From: Caecitellus pseudoparvulus
Taxonomy: Eukaryota > Bigyra: Bicosoecida
Reading direction: 5' to 3'
DNA: 64,000 nucleotides
NCBI GenBank assembly: GCA_965644315.1
Contig: CBFFRQ010000057.1
Location: forward strand, 1 to 64,000
In this document: positions 1 to 12,600 of the stretch, piece by piece
Layout of the letters: each line of letters starts with the position of its first letter
Numbering within the stretch: the first letter of the stretch is position 1
The notes under the pieces: model-generated
Told to the model about the DNA's origin: nothing
The model's database searches: none
What the model saw: only the letters and a program-made list of their open reading frames with translations
Position numbers and translations under genes: made by a program

Positions 1-3000
1 AAGCCTGCGCACTGCCGCCTGGCTACCACTGCTGCCTGACTGGCACGCGAAGACGTTGGGGCATGCCTGGATGTTGTCCAGCACCGCCCTGGCCATGGAG
101 TCAGTGCTGTTGCCGCTCCCTGCTTCGGCCTGCAGCGCTGCTTGCAGCTCCTCCAAGGGCCGCACAAGGGCAAAGCCAGGTGCCACGACGAGCTTGCCGT
201 CGCTGCACGTCGCCGATCGAGATGGACAAGGGTGGCACAGTGTCCCACCAGGCACAGCGAAGGAGCCATCGGCACACCGACTGCACACGCCAGCATCGCC
301 ACTTCGCTGCAGGGTGGGCAGGACACTGGCTGTGCCAGGTGGACACGCCACACACCGCACCTGTCGACCCAGCACCACTGCTGGGCGCACCACTTGCCAC
401 TGCACAGTGCGTGACTCCGATGCCGACCACTGCACTGTGTGCAGGGTGTGGTCACTGACGACAGCCGCTGAGCTGGGGCGGACCATGCCTGCCCGACACT
501 CGCACCCCAGACCATCTCCTGTCGCCACGGTGCCGTCAGCAGTGCAGACAGTGCGATGCACATGCAGCGTGGCTGGGCCGCCAGGACCGCCTGACACGAC
601 AGGCAACTGCACAGGACCGACGGCGCCCACCCCAGCCGCCGCTTGCACAGGCTCCAGCACCACCGCTGCCGGGGCCACACCCAGCTCGCCGCCTGATGCT
701 GATGGAGATGCTTGCAGTGTGAGTGCCAGAGACCCTGGCCGGCCTGGCCGCACGTACAGGCCCAGCAGCTGCCCGCCACCCAGCAATGACCCCCACCCAG
801 CCCCCGACTGCGCCTGCTCCCACGCCTGACCCACCGCATCACACCCTCCGCCCGGCACAGCCAAGCGCACTGCATCACGCACAGCGGCACTGGCGCCAGC
901 CGCACTGCACATGCGGCGCAGAGCAGGGAGACCCACAGGCAGCGGCAGGGGCTCCACCCACACGAGCCCTGACGTGGGCACAGCCTCACCCTGCTCCCCG
1001 TGGCCACTGGCCATCACCGTCACGACATCGCCGCCTGCGGGACGTGCCGTGCCGTACCTGTCCCTCAGCACAGCCACGCCCACCAGCACGCCATGTGTCA
1101 AGGCGACCCGGTGCACAGGCAGCGCCGTCACACGGCCCGCCACACCTGCCACCTGCACAGGCACACCACCATCGCCCGGCAGCAGGACTGGCATGTCCTC
1201 CCCCACCACCGATGACACCACCTGCAGCGCCGGCGACGTCGCAGCGTGCACTGCACCCACGCGACGACTGGCACTCACGGCAATGGACCGCACAGACAGG
1301 CTGGCACGGGCCGTCTCCCACACGATGACGTGCAGCACACCAGAGCTGTCTGCCGCTGGCATGGTGTCTGGCGTGTACAGAGCTGTCGCTCGCAGGTGCA
1401 GCTCGCCACCCACCTGCACCAGGGTCACAGACACGCCAGGGGTGGCGTCGGATGCCGCCTCGTGCCACGTGGCCTGCAGGCCCGAGCTGTACACGGCGTC
1501 CTGGCTGCCCGACCACCACGTGGCACGATCACCGCTCACACCTTGCACAGCGGCAGCAAGTGACTGCACGGCAAGCGGCAGGCCAGACACAGCAGCCGCC
1601 GCAGCAGCAGCAGTTGACGCCACCTGGGACACTCCAACACTGGGCCACAGCCAGGCCGCCTGTGGAGCGACACCTGCCCGCAGAGCACCCTGAGCCGGCA
1701 CGACAAGGCTGTCATTCACGGCAGCCACCATGTCCAGCACAGCCTGTGTGCCACTGCTGGCGCCAGTGCAGTTGCTGTCAGCACTGACCTGGACAGCCGG
1801 CACATCTGCCGTGCTGGGCAGGACACCCAGCACCACCACATCCCCATCCCCAGTGTTGGTCAGGGTCAGGTCACCGCCACTGGCGGGGGCGCTGGCAGAC
1901 ACATCGCCCAAGTGCACATACGCAGGACACACACGCAGCGGAGACGCCACCACCTGCACACCCACACGCTGTGTCGGCATCAGGGGGTCGTCGGAGACAA
2001 CCAGCAGTGCCGTGTCGTACACCCCTGCATCCAGCAGTGCCGTGTCCACCTCCACCGACACGCGGGCGATGGAGCCAGCCGCCGCCACACCATGGACTGC
2101 ACATGTCCAGCCAGCCGGCACTGCCACGGAGGCGGGAGGGGCGCAGGAGCCGTCTCCCGCCACAGCGCTGACCTGCATCCAGCACGGCGCAGAGGGCGGC
2201 TGCCACACACTCCACTGCAGTGGGCCGCTGCCCACACTGCGCAGTGACACTTCACGGCTCACAACACTACTGGCCGAGCCGTCGTCGTCATTACCGTGCG
2301 ACCGCACAGCTGCGACCGCGGCCACTTGCAGGGGCGACACCACGCCACGCGGCACGCGCACAGACACGAAGAAGGGCTGCCGCCACATCTCCGCCGTCGT
2401 GGCGCTGTCCAGCACGACCATGTCAAACCAGTACACACCTGGGTCGGGCACACTGCCCCCAGACCCCACTGACACGAGCAGGGTGGCGTCCTCCGACACT
2501 GGCGTGCTGGTGTCCTGACGCATGGTGCCACTGCGAGGCAGCACGTCCGCTGCCAGGGCAGGAGAGCCAGCCGATGGCACTGCAGGCTCCCCACCGGACT
2601 CACGGGCAACCAAGGCAGGGAAGGCTGCCCGCACCACCTGGGTGTCTTGGCTGGTGCTGGCGCCTGCAGCGGCGGAGTGACCCATGTACTCCACCGACAC
2701 ACTCCAGGTCGCACATTGACCAGCTGATCGAATGGACAGGCCTGTGGAGGATGGCGGTGGCACACCCGACCCAGACAAGACCTGCACCACGACAGGAATG
2801 TCACCTGGCACGACATCGAGGTATGTCAGGCCATTCGACGTCGTGTCACGCTCGTCCACGACATCGTCCAGGAGAGGGATGCTTGAGGGTGACATGGAAG
2901 GCGACGGCGGGGCGGGCGACGTGGATGGCGAGTGTGAAGGTGACGGCGACGTGGATGTGGAGGGCGAGGGGGTGGGCGTGTAGGTGGGGGTGGCAGTGGC

Positions 3001-5358
3001 ACAAGACGAGGGTGAAGGTGTGGGTGTGGGCGTGCCTGAGCCACTGGCCGATGGCGATGCACTGGGCGTGCCGGAGCCACTGGCAGATGGCGATGCACTG
3101 GGCGTGCCGGAGCCACTGGCCGACGCCGATGCACTGGGCGTGCCTGAGCCACTCGGTGACGCCGTACTGCTTGCCGTCCCCGATGCTGTCGCCGAGCTCG
3201 ACCCCGTTGGCGTCGGAGTCATCGTCACAGTGGGACTCGCCGATGCAGCCGGCACACAGTCTGAGGATGACTCCGTTCCAGTGCCTGGTGTTGTCTGGCC
3301 TGCAGGGCAATCTGTGCACGCTGTGTTGCCCAGGCCTGCAGCATACTTCCCCACGCCACACGTGCCGCAGTAGCTGGCAGAGTCCCCACCTGTGCCAGCT
3401 CCGGCTTTGCCAGCGGGACACTGTGTGCATGTGGTGGAGCCTGTGGACTGTGCAAACCGACCTGCCGCACAGCTCGTACAGCTGCTTGACCCCGACGATC
3501 CCACATACGTCCCACTGCCGCACTGGGCACACGACGACATCCCGACAGACCCCGCATACCGACCCGCCACACAGGACCCACAGGAGCCAGACCCAGCACT
3601 GGACGCCTTGCCCAGCGCACAGTCGGTGCAGGCCGACGCACCACTGCCTGCGTACCGCCCCGCCGCACAGCTCGTACAGCTGCTCGACCCCGACGATCCC
3701 GCATACGTCCCACTGCCGCACTGGGCACACAACGACATCCCGACAGACCCCGCATACCGACCCGCCACACAGGACCCACAGGAGCCAGACCCAGCACTGG
3801 ACGCCTTGCCCAGCGCACAGTCGGTGCAGGCCGACGCACCACTGCCCGCATACCGACCCGCCGCACAGCTCGCACAGCTGCTCGACCCAGCCCCGGCGAA
3901 TGTGCCAGCTGCACATGTGTCGCACGTGCTCTCAGCTGTGGCCCCCGTGGACCCGCTGGCCTTCCCCGCCGCGCAGACAGCACACGAGCCCGCCGATGTG
4001 CCGCCTGTGCTTGTGCGGTACCGGCCGGTCGGGCAGGCTGTGCAGGCCGACGCACCACTGCCCGCGTACCGACCCGCCGCACAGCTCGAGCATGACGCCG
4101 ACCCAGCCCCGGCGAATGTGCCAGCTGCACATGTGTCACACGTGCTCTCAGCTGTGGCCCCCGTGGACCCGCTGGCCTTCCCCGCCGCGCAGACAGCACA
4201 CGAGCCCGCCGATGTGCCGCCTGTGCTTGTGCGGTACCGGCCGGTTGGGCAGGCTGTGCAGGCCGACGCACCACTGCCCGCGTACCGACCCGCCGCACAA
4301 ATGAGACACGAGCCTTGTCCACTACCAGACGAGTACCCGGGTAGGCAGTTGGTGCATGCAGTGCTGCTTGTGGATCCAGAGGAAGGGTTCTTCCTCCCAG
4401 CTGCGCATGCCTTGCAAGTGGATCCCGGGGTGGAGTCTTGGTACCTCCCTTGAGCACAGTCGGTGCACGACGAGGCGCCTGGAATGGCAAACTTTCCAAG
4501 TGGACATCCCAAGCAGTTCGACGCACCAGTCGAACCCACATATCTTCCCGCCGCGCATAACGTACAGATAGAGTGGCCCGTGGATGCAGCATATCTGCCC
4601 ACCCCGCAATCCACGCATGCGCTTTGACCTGGGAACCCCGCCGCTCTCCCAGTCGGACAGACGTAGCAAGCTGAGGCAGATGTTGCACCAGTGAGTGTGC
4701 CATACTTGCCAGCAGCGCAGAATGTGCAAACAGTGGCGCTGGTTGACCCCGTCTTGTACCTGCCTTCCTGGCATTGTTCGCAGGTGTATAGCCTCCGGCT
4801 CGAGCGTCGTTCGTGGCTTGCCATCTGAGAACTCCGCTCATAAGCACCGGAGTCGCCTTCATCAGGCGAGGTCCGTGTCACCCAATCTGCGAAACTTGCA
4901 ACGGCTTCAGCCTGGGCTGATGGTATTGCAGTTCTCTCGCTGCGTGGCATGGTTCCTTGAGCTGCCAGGTCACTCAGACTCGGACCCTGCCTTGACAGCA
5001 CTTTCCTGACCGCATCAGCTGGCGAAGCAAGACCTTGCAGTGGCGTAAGGTATTCCACTTGGGATGTGTACGAGTAAGCACTTTCGCTAGAACTGGAGTA
5101 CTCGCTTTGCCCAGGGAGGAGCCGCTTTTGGGGACCAGGAGGGCTGCCGCAACCAGAGACGTACGTGCCAGCGCCACCTGCAGCAGCAAAAGGGGGGGAC
5201 CAAAAGTGCACAGCATGCTTTGGGTGACCAGCTCTTCATCTCAGGGAGCAGCTGCGGCTGTGCTTGGCCAGTTGCGAAGAGTGGCCAGACTCACACGTGC
5301 AGGTTGCGCCGGCAAAGGCGGCAGTGCCTGCAATGATCCACCAGAGGAACCCCAACAT
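1..5358 (-). CDS. Secreted/surface protein with ephrin-receptor-like (GCC2/GCC3) Cys-rich repeats, C-terminal part beyond window
   Basis: Two exons: 5358-5295 and 5177-1, still open at the left edge, so at least 1,747 residues. Exon 1 begins MLGFLWWIIAGTAAFAGA, a good signal peptide. A GTGAGT donor at 5294 and a pyrimidine-rich CAG acceptor at 5178 remove 117 nt carrying an in-frame stop, and the splice rebuilds a Cys codon. About residues 155-664 hold many Cys-pair units of the form C..C..G.Y (for example SCAAGRYAGSGASAC), as in GCC2/GCC3 ephrin-receptor-like repeats. A Ser/Thr/Pro linker follows (about 664-790), then a long Val-rich probable beta-sandwich region, then another Cys patch (VRCVACPPGT) near residue 1628. 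Such proteins are normally extracellular or type I membrane proteins; a membrane anchor may lie outside the window. Ligand and function are unknown. Frame and family look secure. Confidence 0.8.
3032..3175 (-). repeat. 36-nt tandem repeat in Ser/Thr/Pro linker
   Basis: Three full units and a partial fourth start at about 3032, 3068, 3104 and 3140. Read on the minus strand they encode SGSGTPSASPSA-like 12-residue units. They form the flexible, probably O-glycosylated stalk between the Cys-rich repeats and the beta-rich part of the surface protein. Confidence 0.75.
3460..4305 (-). repeat. Segmental duplications of 198 nt and 216 nt within the Cys-rich repeats
   Basis: Two nearly identical neighbouring blocks with 198-nt spacing lie at roughly 3460-3855. 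Two more with 216-nt spacing lie at roughly 3876-4305. Both spacings are multiples of three (66 and 72 residues), so whole Cys-repeat modules were duplicated in frame. Copies differ by only a few bases, which suggests recent unequal exchange or conversion. Confidence 0.75.
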
Positions 5359-5852
5359 ACTGAAATGAATACTTCCTGAACACCACGGGGGTAGCTCTTG
5401 TGGAGCTACGAGCTGGTGAGGGTGTGGATGGTTCTGCTGCGGGATTGTCGGCAAGGTGCGCTGCCCCCGGCACGAGGTGTCCCACACCGCCTTGCCCTGG
5501 AGGCGAGGCGGACAGTCTGCCAAAAGTTAAGAATATGGTGGGACAAGAACGCAGAAATGAGGCGTCTGGGATGAGCTGATTCCATGACAGCCGTGGTGCA
5601 CGTCGAATTTTGGCATTGCGGTGGGAGTGGCTCGACTCGCGTTTCGGCTCGGTTACGGTGCAACGTGCTCGCACACCCAGAGAGTGGCCTGCACTGCAAA
5701 GGGAGCCGGGCGCAGGGTCAAAAAGCGCGCAAGTCTCTTAATGTTCCCCATCATGCCCCCATTAGCCTTGCTCGGGCAGGCTGCCTGGGGCCAAGCTGCA
5801 GATGTAACGATTCATTCACTTGGTTGCTTTTTGCTCTCTTTCTCCCTCTCTC
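5359..5852. other. Intergenic stretch upstream of the surface-protein gene
   Basis: I see no convincing gene here. It should hold the promoter and 5' UTR of the minus-strand gene starting at 5358. A purine-rich run on the minus strand just below 5857 (GTGAGA...) and a CTGCAG near 5796 could be an intron of the doubtful ORF at 5853-6242. Confidence 0.4.
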
Positions 5853-6242
5853 TCACACTCTCATCAAAGAGATGTTGGTGTCGGGGCGGCTGCGCCTGAC
5901 CCCAACGCAACGAGCGGCTTCCCCAGCCGGAAAAATGAGCCTTGCATCCACACAGGCCTGTCGGATGCTGTCCATGCCCGGCCTGTGTGAGCTGCTGCGG
6001 GCCTTGCGCTTGGCACGGCGCAGCTTGGCGCCCACGAGGTCCTCCGCCACACTGAACGTGCGCAGCACCTCGTGGAACAGCCACATGCCAATCATGGCCA
6101 CGGCAAGGGAGAACGTCGCGCCTGCGCCCACAGGTACCAGCGCATTCGTCACACCTGCCACAATCGTCCACACCCACAGCACACTCGGCAGCAGCAGGGG
6201 CGAAAGGTCTGCAAACAAGGAGGCCCTGCACATTGAAAACAC
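5853..6242 (-). CDS. Possible small membrane protein or one exon of one (doubtful)
   Basis: A 129-codon ORF whose translation looks like real protein. It has two hydrophobic segments (around LLLPSVLWVWTIVAGVTNAL and SLAVAMIGMWLF), then an amphipathic basic stretch (LRRAKRKARSS). No family is recognised. The first Met at 6242 may not be the start: acceptor-like TGCAG sites occur at about 6228 and 6208, and a possible upstream coding exon begins at ATG 6414. The 3' end is also unsure, because a GTGAGA donor at 5856 joined to a CAG ending at 5796 would replace the TGA with an 11-residue tail ending near 5762. Treat the coordinates as the core of a candidate gene. Confidence 0.35.
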   Translation of the reverse strand: MFSMCRASLFADLSPLLLPSVLWVWTIVAGVTNALVPVGAGATFSLAVAMIGMWLFHEVLRTFSVAEDLVGAKLRRAKRKARSSSHRPGMDSIRQACVDARLIFPAGEAARCVGVRRSRPDTNISLMRV

Positions 6243-6692
6243 AAGATTGCACGTGTAGCTTTGCAGGCAAGATAGAAGAGCCCAGGATGGCTCAGCGCCA
6301 AGCCTTTAGTGCGTCTCTACGTACAGGCCTTGCTTCCCATTTGACTTGGTCGTGGCACGAGGGAAGCAAAGTTGAATGCATAGCAGGTGTGGAAAGACCC
6401 TGAAAGTTCGCCATGGATTTATGGCGACTTTTCATTCTCCCGTTTCATTCTCAGGATCCCTGCAGTGGCTCGAGTTGCGTTGATTCGCGAACCTCCTTCT
6501 CGTATCCGCATGCGATACTCTGCGCCAGCAGTTGCGAGTGTCAGGCAGTAGTTAAAATTCACCGACAGGAAAACCGCAAACTGAGAAAGTTACTTATCTC
6601 TGTCGTGTATGCCTTGCTTCTCCGACACAGGTGTGGGCATTGGCTGTGTTTGACCAGCGGAAGTTGGCGGCTCTGCCCAACACGCCTGAGCC
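6243..6692. other. Divergent intergenic region before the HECT gene
   Basis: It is less GC-rich than the coding DNA around it. It probably contains the promoter of the plus-strand HECT ligase starting at 6693 and possibly a first exon of the minus-strand ORF. No RNA gene or clear promoter element is recognised. Confidence 0.4.
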
Positions 6693-9600
6693 ATGGGCAA
6701 CACGCTCTCTGCGAATGAGGACTGTCGGAGGGCCTTGCGAGAGCTTATAGATGTGGAGCGCAGCATTGGCGATGTCAGCTTGTCTGCTTTGCGAAAGCTC
6801 GAGCCTGGGTGGGTGCAGAGGGCCGTTCGAGGCTCAGATGAGACTTGGAGCAAGAGTGTGCAGTACTTGGCGCCGTCCTCCCTGCGGAAGGGGCTCCACG
6901 AGCCAATAGGAAGCTTCCAGGCTGCTGTGGAGGCAGGTGTGCTGGAGTTTTCAGAGTCAGGCTCGAAGCGGCAGAGCTTGGCTCACTTCGCGCGAACTGT
7001 CTTGGCAGACACTGCTGGCGTGAACTCGTCAGCTGCGGCAGTGGCCGTGGAACGGCGTTGCGCGCTGCTCGTGGAGGCAGTGCGTTGGGGGTTGAAGCCT
7101 GAAGTTCGTGCAGAAAAACTCACCCCCGATGAGGCATACCGGCCGGCTGTGCTGGAAGTGGGCACCCGTGTGCGCAAGGGGCCGGACTGGACGTAAGATG
7201 TGCCCGAGCCACCACGCCAACTTGCCATTGCTTTCCGCACGTTCCCTTTTCCGCGTGCCGTGCAGGGCTAGAAGCTCAGGAGATGGAGACCGTGGCCAAC
7301 GTGGCGTTGTGCAGGGCGTCGTCCCCCTGAACGGAGTGCAGAACGCTGGTGTTGTGGTGGCATGGGACGGGGAGCAGGGTGTTGTAAGTTCCGCAGGCGT
7401 GCGCTGGCGGCGCCAAGCTTGCCGCTCACTCTGGGCTGCCTCGCGGCTCTTTACAGGAGGTGCACCGTTGGGGCTTGCCTGAGGAACATCGTGCCGAGGG
7501 AGACCCTGCGCCCCGCCGCGGGAATCAGTACTTTGACCTGGTTGTGGTGCGCCACGAGCCGGCAGTGGCGTCGTCGTTGTGGGAACAGGACGTGGAGTCG
7601 TGGGACGCCACCCACGGCGCTGGCGCAGCTACTTTGCTGGCCAAAAGTGAGATTTCCGTAGAACTCTTGAAGGGTCTGTTCTGTGGCGCTGTGGACTTGC
7701 CCGCGTTTGTCAGCAGCGCCAGTGTCGGACTGCTGGCAGCGATTCTCGGATGCCTCGGCAAAGGCGAAAGCGACCCCGAGCGAGCTGCCGCCGAGGACTT
7801 GGTGTGGCTGGTGCACCGCCGCGCGTTGGCTGTCATCCTGCACTCCACGCTGGCGTGCTCTGGGGGCGCTCCTCCGCCTGCCGCGCCAGCGGGTAGCAGT
7901 CCTGCGCTGCCCAAGGCGCTGATCACCATCGGATGCCCAGAGGCGGCAGCGGCCCAGCTGTGCCTGGGTCTTCAGTGGCTGTTGCTTGTTCTGCGTCGCG
8001 GATCCGCTGTGCCCCATGCACTCCTTGCGTCAGCAGTGTACGCTGTGGCAAGCTTGTGCGCGCTGGATCGCTCCAGCGGCGAAGGTTCTCTCCCCACACA
8101 AGAGCCAGCTGGTGCGACATCAGCACCAGAGCCGTCAGCGACTGCTGCTGGGCCTGCCAGTGCTGCTGCATCTCCCAGCCCCCGTCGCTCCCGCCGCCGG
8201 CGCGGTTCTCGCGGAGGCGCCGCTGCAGCCCCTGCTCCTGCGCCAGGCCCAGCACCCTCCCCTTCGCCACCGCGATCTCAGTGCTCTGCAAGCCTCGGGG
8301 TCATTGCCAACATGGTGGCAACGGTGTTCATGGCCCCGCTTGTGCAGCTGCAGGAAGCTGCCGCACAGGCCCTGTGTGATCTGCCAGAGGCAGCGAGGCG
8401 GCGACTGCAAGACGTCCAGGTGGAAGCTGACAATGCTTGGGCTGCGTGGTTGACCGGCAAGCGCAGTGGCTCTGCGCCAACTCGGCCGCGCCTGCTACAA
8501 GGGGTGACTTCAGAGGAGGAAGAGGCAGCCCTTGCGTCCGCTGCGAGGGCTGTGGACTGGGCCAGTTCGCTCGGCGTCGTGCTCGGCCGTGCCTGCAGCA
8601 CAGTGAGCCTGGGGCTGACCGAGACCCAGCAGGAGGAAACAGTGGCTGGGTGGCTCAAGGCAGCTGCGTTTTCTGGTGGACTGGGGGAGTCAGCGTTGTC
8701 CGCGACGCGGGCTCACCTGGCACACCCCATCCCTGGCCCGAAGGTGGACTGGGCTCGCATGCAGTCCTGGACACCCAGTGAGCATGGCATGGACGACTGC
8801 CCCGTTGCCCCCCTGGTCTTGGCGAGCTTGGGGGCCACGACAGCTGCGCCTTTCTCCAACACTGCTTTTGACCAAGTGAAGAAGACTGCGCTGCCCAGCG
8901 CTGGGTTCATGGGCTGCCTGCACGCCGCTGATGCCGCAGGAGAGACCTTGCTCAAGTTGGGCCTGCTGGACTCCAGTGCCTCTACCGACTCCATCCCCGC
9001 GCTGGGCATCGTAGCTGCGCATTGGCTGGACGCGCACTGCAGCTCCCTGCCGCCAGGGGCCATGCGCAGTCGAGCAGCCGCTGCCAAGCGAGCAGGGGTG
9101 CCCCTGGACAACCCCTTTGGCACTGTGCATGTTGAGAGCGAGTGTTTGGCTCTGGCCGCGCTCACGCAGCACTCGGGCCTGGCGGCGGAACTGCAGGCCG
9201 GCGTCAAGGCATGGCTTGCCGAGTTTGTGCAGCACAGCAAGACGGCCGGGCCCGGTGACGCTTGGGGCCTGAAGCATGCCAGCAAGGCGACGCCTCAGCC
9301 GTCTGAGCAGCTCAAGACTCTCCATCGCCGCTTCAGCGCTGCGCGGGAGTACTTGCGCAGCCTGCGCAAGGCTGACACTGCCGGGGACCTGCAGCGTGCC
9401 ATGACCGTGCTACCCGCGTCAGTGACCTCCACTCTCCCTCGTCAGGGCCGGGGTGGCAGGACGGCTTCCGGCGGTGCTGTCGAGAGCAAGGAGGAGGAAT
9501 TGGCCCACGCCTCAGAGAGCAAGGAGGGTGGCCCACGTGCCGAAGCTGCTCCTGTTGTGGGCTCGTTCTCGTTCAACGAGGCGCAGTCAGATGCGGCCGG

Positions 9601-12600
9601 GCGCCCCCTGCGCACAGTGGATGTTCCCACCAGCCTGCGCCAGGCCTTGCAGCAGTTCAATGATCGTGCAGCCCTGCTGTTGCTGCTGGCTCCAGGGGCC
9701 AGGTCAGTGGCTGGTGCCTCGCCGGCTTCAAGCCGTGCTTCAGCACATGACCTGGCCGCAGTGCTGGACACCCTGCCGGCGTGGGGCACTGCGCCGACAG
9801 TGTCTGCGTTGCACCTGCCAGGTGCTTCGTCAGATGCAGTGGGCGAGGATGCACCAGGCTTGGACTGCGTTTTGCAGGGCGCTGTGACATACCTGACACA
9901 TGGGCACAATGCCCCACCGCGTGCCCTGCTGCCGGCTCTGCTGGTGCGCCAGGTGCGTGCGGCACAGCGCACGGCAGGCCTGCTGGCCCTGCGCAACGCC
10001 GTGCGGGCTGCCCTGGCGCCGGTGGGGCAGTCTGGCGCCTTGTTGTCTTCCACTGCAGCCCAGGAAGACCGCTTGGCCCTGCTGCTGCCGACTCTGCGAG
10101 GCATGCTGCAGCCCTTCCGCTTCGCGGCAAGTGGCACCGTGCAGAAAGATGCGGCGGGGCGGGGTAGCAAGGGCGTGGCGGCTGGGCTGACCTATGTGCA
10201 GCGTGGCAGCACAGTGCGAGCGCACTACCTCAAGGGCACAGAGGGCGCGCCTCCCCGCACCGCTGCCGCGCTGCGGGCCGCCTGGACGGCGCTGAGCATG
10301 GACCTCGCCGACGCCTTGGCGGCCGCGGCGGGGCTGGGCGATGCCCTCACGGCGGCCTGCGCAGCCCACGCCTGGAGTGTGGACGTGCAGGGCTGCGACT
10401 TCCCCGTCCTGCTGGCGACGGACATTCTCCCTCGACTGGCTGCGGTGGCATCTGCGTACCGCGTGCGCAGTCCCTTGGCACTGGGGGGTGTCGGCGCAGA
10501 CGAAGAGGTGGCCTTGAGTGCAGAGCTGGGCCTCGACGCCGGCGAAGCGAGCGATGCCCAGGCGCGCCTGCGGCAGGTCGCAGACGAGCCAGGCACACCC
10601 CAGCCGGAGCACGGCGGCAGCGCGCCCCAGGGGTACACTCTGCTGGACCCCTCCACCGTGACAGGGGCGCTGCTGGCGCAAGCCATGCCGCCCGCGGATG
10701 TCGGGCGCAACATTCGACAGTTCGCAGAAACGCCTGTGGGGCGCGAGCTGCAGCTGCACAAGCTGAACAAGACGGCAGTGACGGCGCTGGGCCTGCTGCC
10801 GGGGCCAGGCCCCTTCATCCCTGACGAAGGCATGAGCGAGGAGGACCGGCAGAGGGCCATGCTGCGCCATGCCGAAGAGGCAGAGAGGCACGCCGTTGCC
10901 CACGCCCAGGCAGCCATGGCCTTGCCAGAGGCGCTCTCGTGGGGCGTGCCCACTGACCACCCCATGGTGCAGTGGTGGATCAGGCACAGGGCATACGACG
11001 GCGTGGGCGGGATCGTCCGCGCAGCGGGGAGCGATGAGGCGCTCTCCGCCGCGTTTGCCTCCTTTCACGACCTCGCCTCCACCATGCTTGCCGAGCGGGA
11101 GGTGCAGGAGCGCCTCGCCGCACAGGCTGACGCGCCGGCAGCGCAGGATGCCGGGGCCGCCGACGCACCGCCCTCCGCGTCTGAAGCGAAAGAGGCGGAG
11201 CCGGAACCACGCCCCAAGCCCTCCCCCGCTCTCAAGTGGCTGCTCTCGCGTGCCGCCGGTGCCCTGCTGCAGTTCCTGTCTGCCAGGGTGTTTGGCGCGC
11301 GCAGGGACGGCGGCGCGGCCTCCGACGCGCTGACCAACCTCGTCGTGGCCAGCCATGCCGTGGCGCATGATGTGCCGCCCCCTGCCGCAGCGTCTGCTGC
11401 GCCGGCCCTCGTGCGAGCAGCCTCCCGCACCGGCGTGCCGCTGCCTGGCGCAGACGGGCTGCTGTCCACCTTCAGGCGGTCAGTGCTCAGCTCCATCTCA
11501 AGTGGCGCTGTGACTGCTCAGGGGTTCCCGGCAGAGAGCGCCGCGGCACTGCTGTTCCACAGTGACGCCGCCTGCCGCGCCGTGGGAATGGCCCTGGGCG
11601 CGGGTGAAGGGGTGGCAGACATGCCCAGCACGGCCTTCCGCGCAGCCGCCGCTTACCTGCAGCGACAAGCCCTGGACTTGACGGTGCGGGAGCTGTGCGT
11701 GGCCAGCTCCCGCCTGCGGTGGGCAGCAGACGCGTCCCAACGTGAGGCAGCGCCTGGGGACTCCCCTGACCCATCTGCGGTGTGGAAGGCTGCCGATGCC
11801 GCTGCCCGCCACGCGCTCACCTTCCTGCTCAGCCTGCGTGACCTGCCCATGGTGCGGGCCTGGCTGGCGTCGGAAGGCGGGCTGCGCCTGGCGTGGACGC
11901 TGCTGCGCCACGGCTCGCCTGCTGTGCAGATGTGCGCCTTCCACTGGTGCATGGCCGTGCTTCCGCGCCTGGCACCGGCGGATGCGGATGCAGCTCTGTG
12001 GTGGGCGCTCACCACGCCCGTGGCGCTGCTCAGTGGCTCCGATGACGTGGAGGCCTTCCTCGCCACCGCCCCGCCAGAGGCAGCCCCCTTGGCAGGATCG
12101 ACCCCCGGAACACTCACCGCGCTCTTCCTCACCGCACTGGCTGGGGCGGTGCTGCCAAACCCCGGCAGAGGCTCGGCAGCAGGCACGGGCAAGGCCTTCG
12201 CGGTGCCTGCATCAGCCCGCACTTCGACCCTATCATCCAAGTTGGTGCGGGTGCTGGTGGGGGACTTCACCCTGCCCACAGCCTCCCTGGGCGAAGCGTC
12301 GCCTCTGTCCGCCGCTACACTGCTGCTGATGTCGGACTTCTCGGCTTCCAGTGCCCCGACCACCACCTTTGGCGGTGTGTTCGTCCCTGCCGGGTTCGGC
12401 AGCGGGCAGAGTGTCGCCTGCATCGCCTCGCAGAGCGTGCAGCTGCTGCGCGTGCTGGGGCAGAGCTTGACCCAAGTGCAGCCCTGCTACGGGCAGACTG
12501 AGGGTGGTGTGAGCATGCCGCCGCCGCCACAGCCCCTGAGCATGCGCCGCAGCACGTCCACTGGCGGCGCGTCCCTCCACGATGCGCCTCCGCCTGGCTC

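Noticed and set aside
2220-4453. Long plus-strand ORFs (694 and 353 codons)
   Set aside because: They lie antisense to the Cys-rich repeat gene. The minus frame shows clear GCC2/GCC3 Cys spacing and continues with a signal peptide after splicing.
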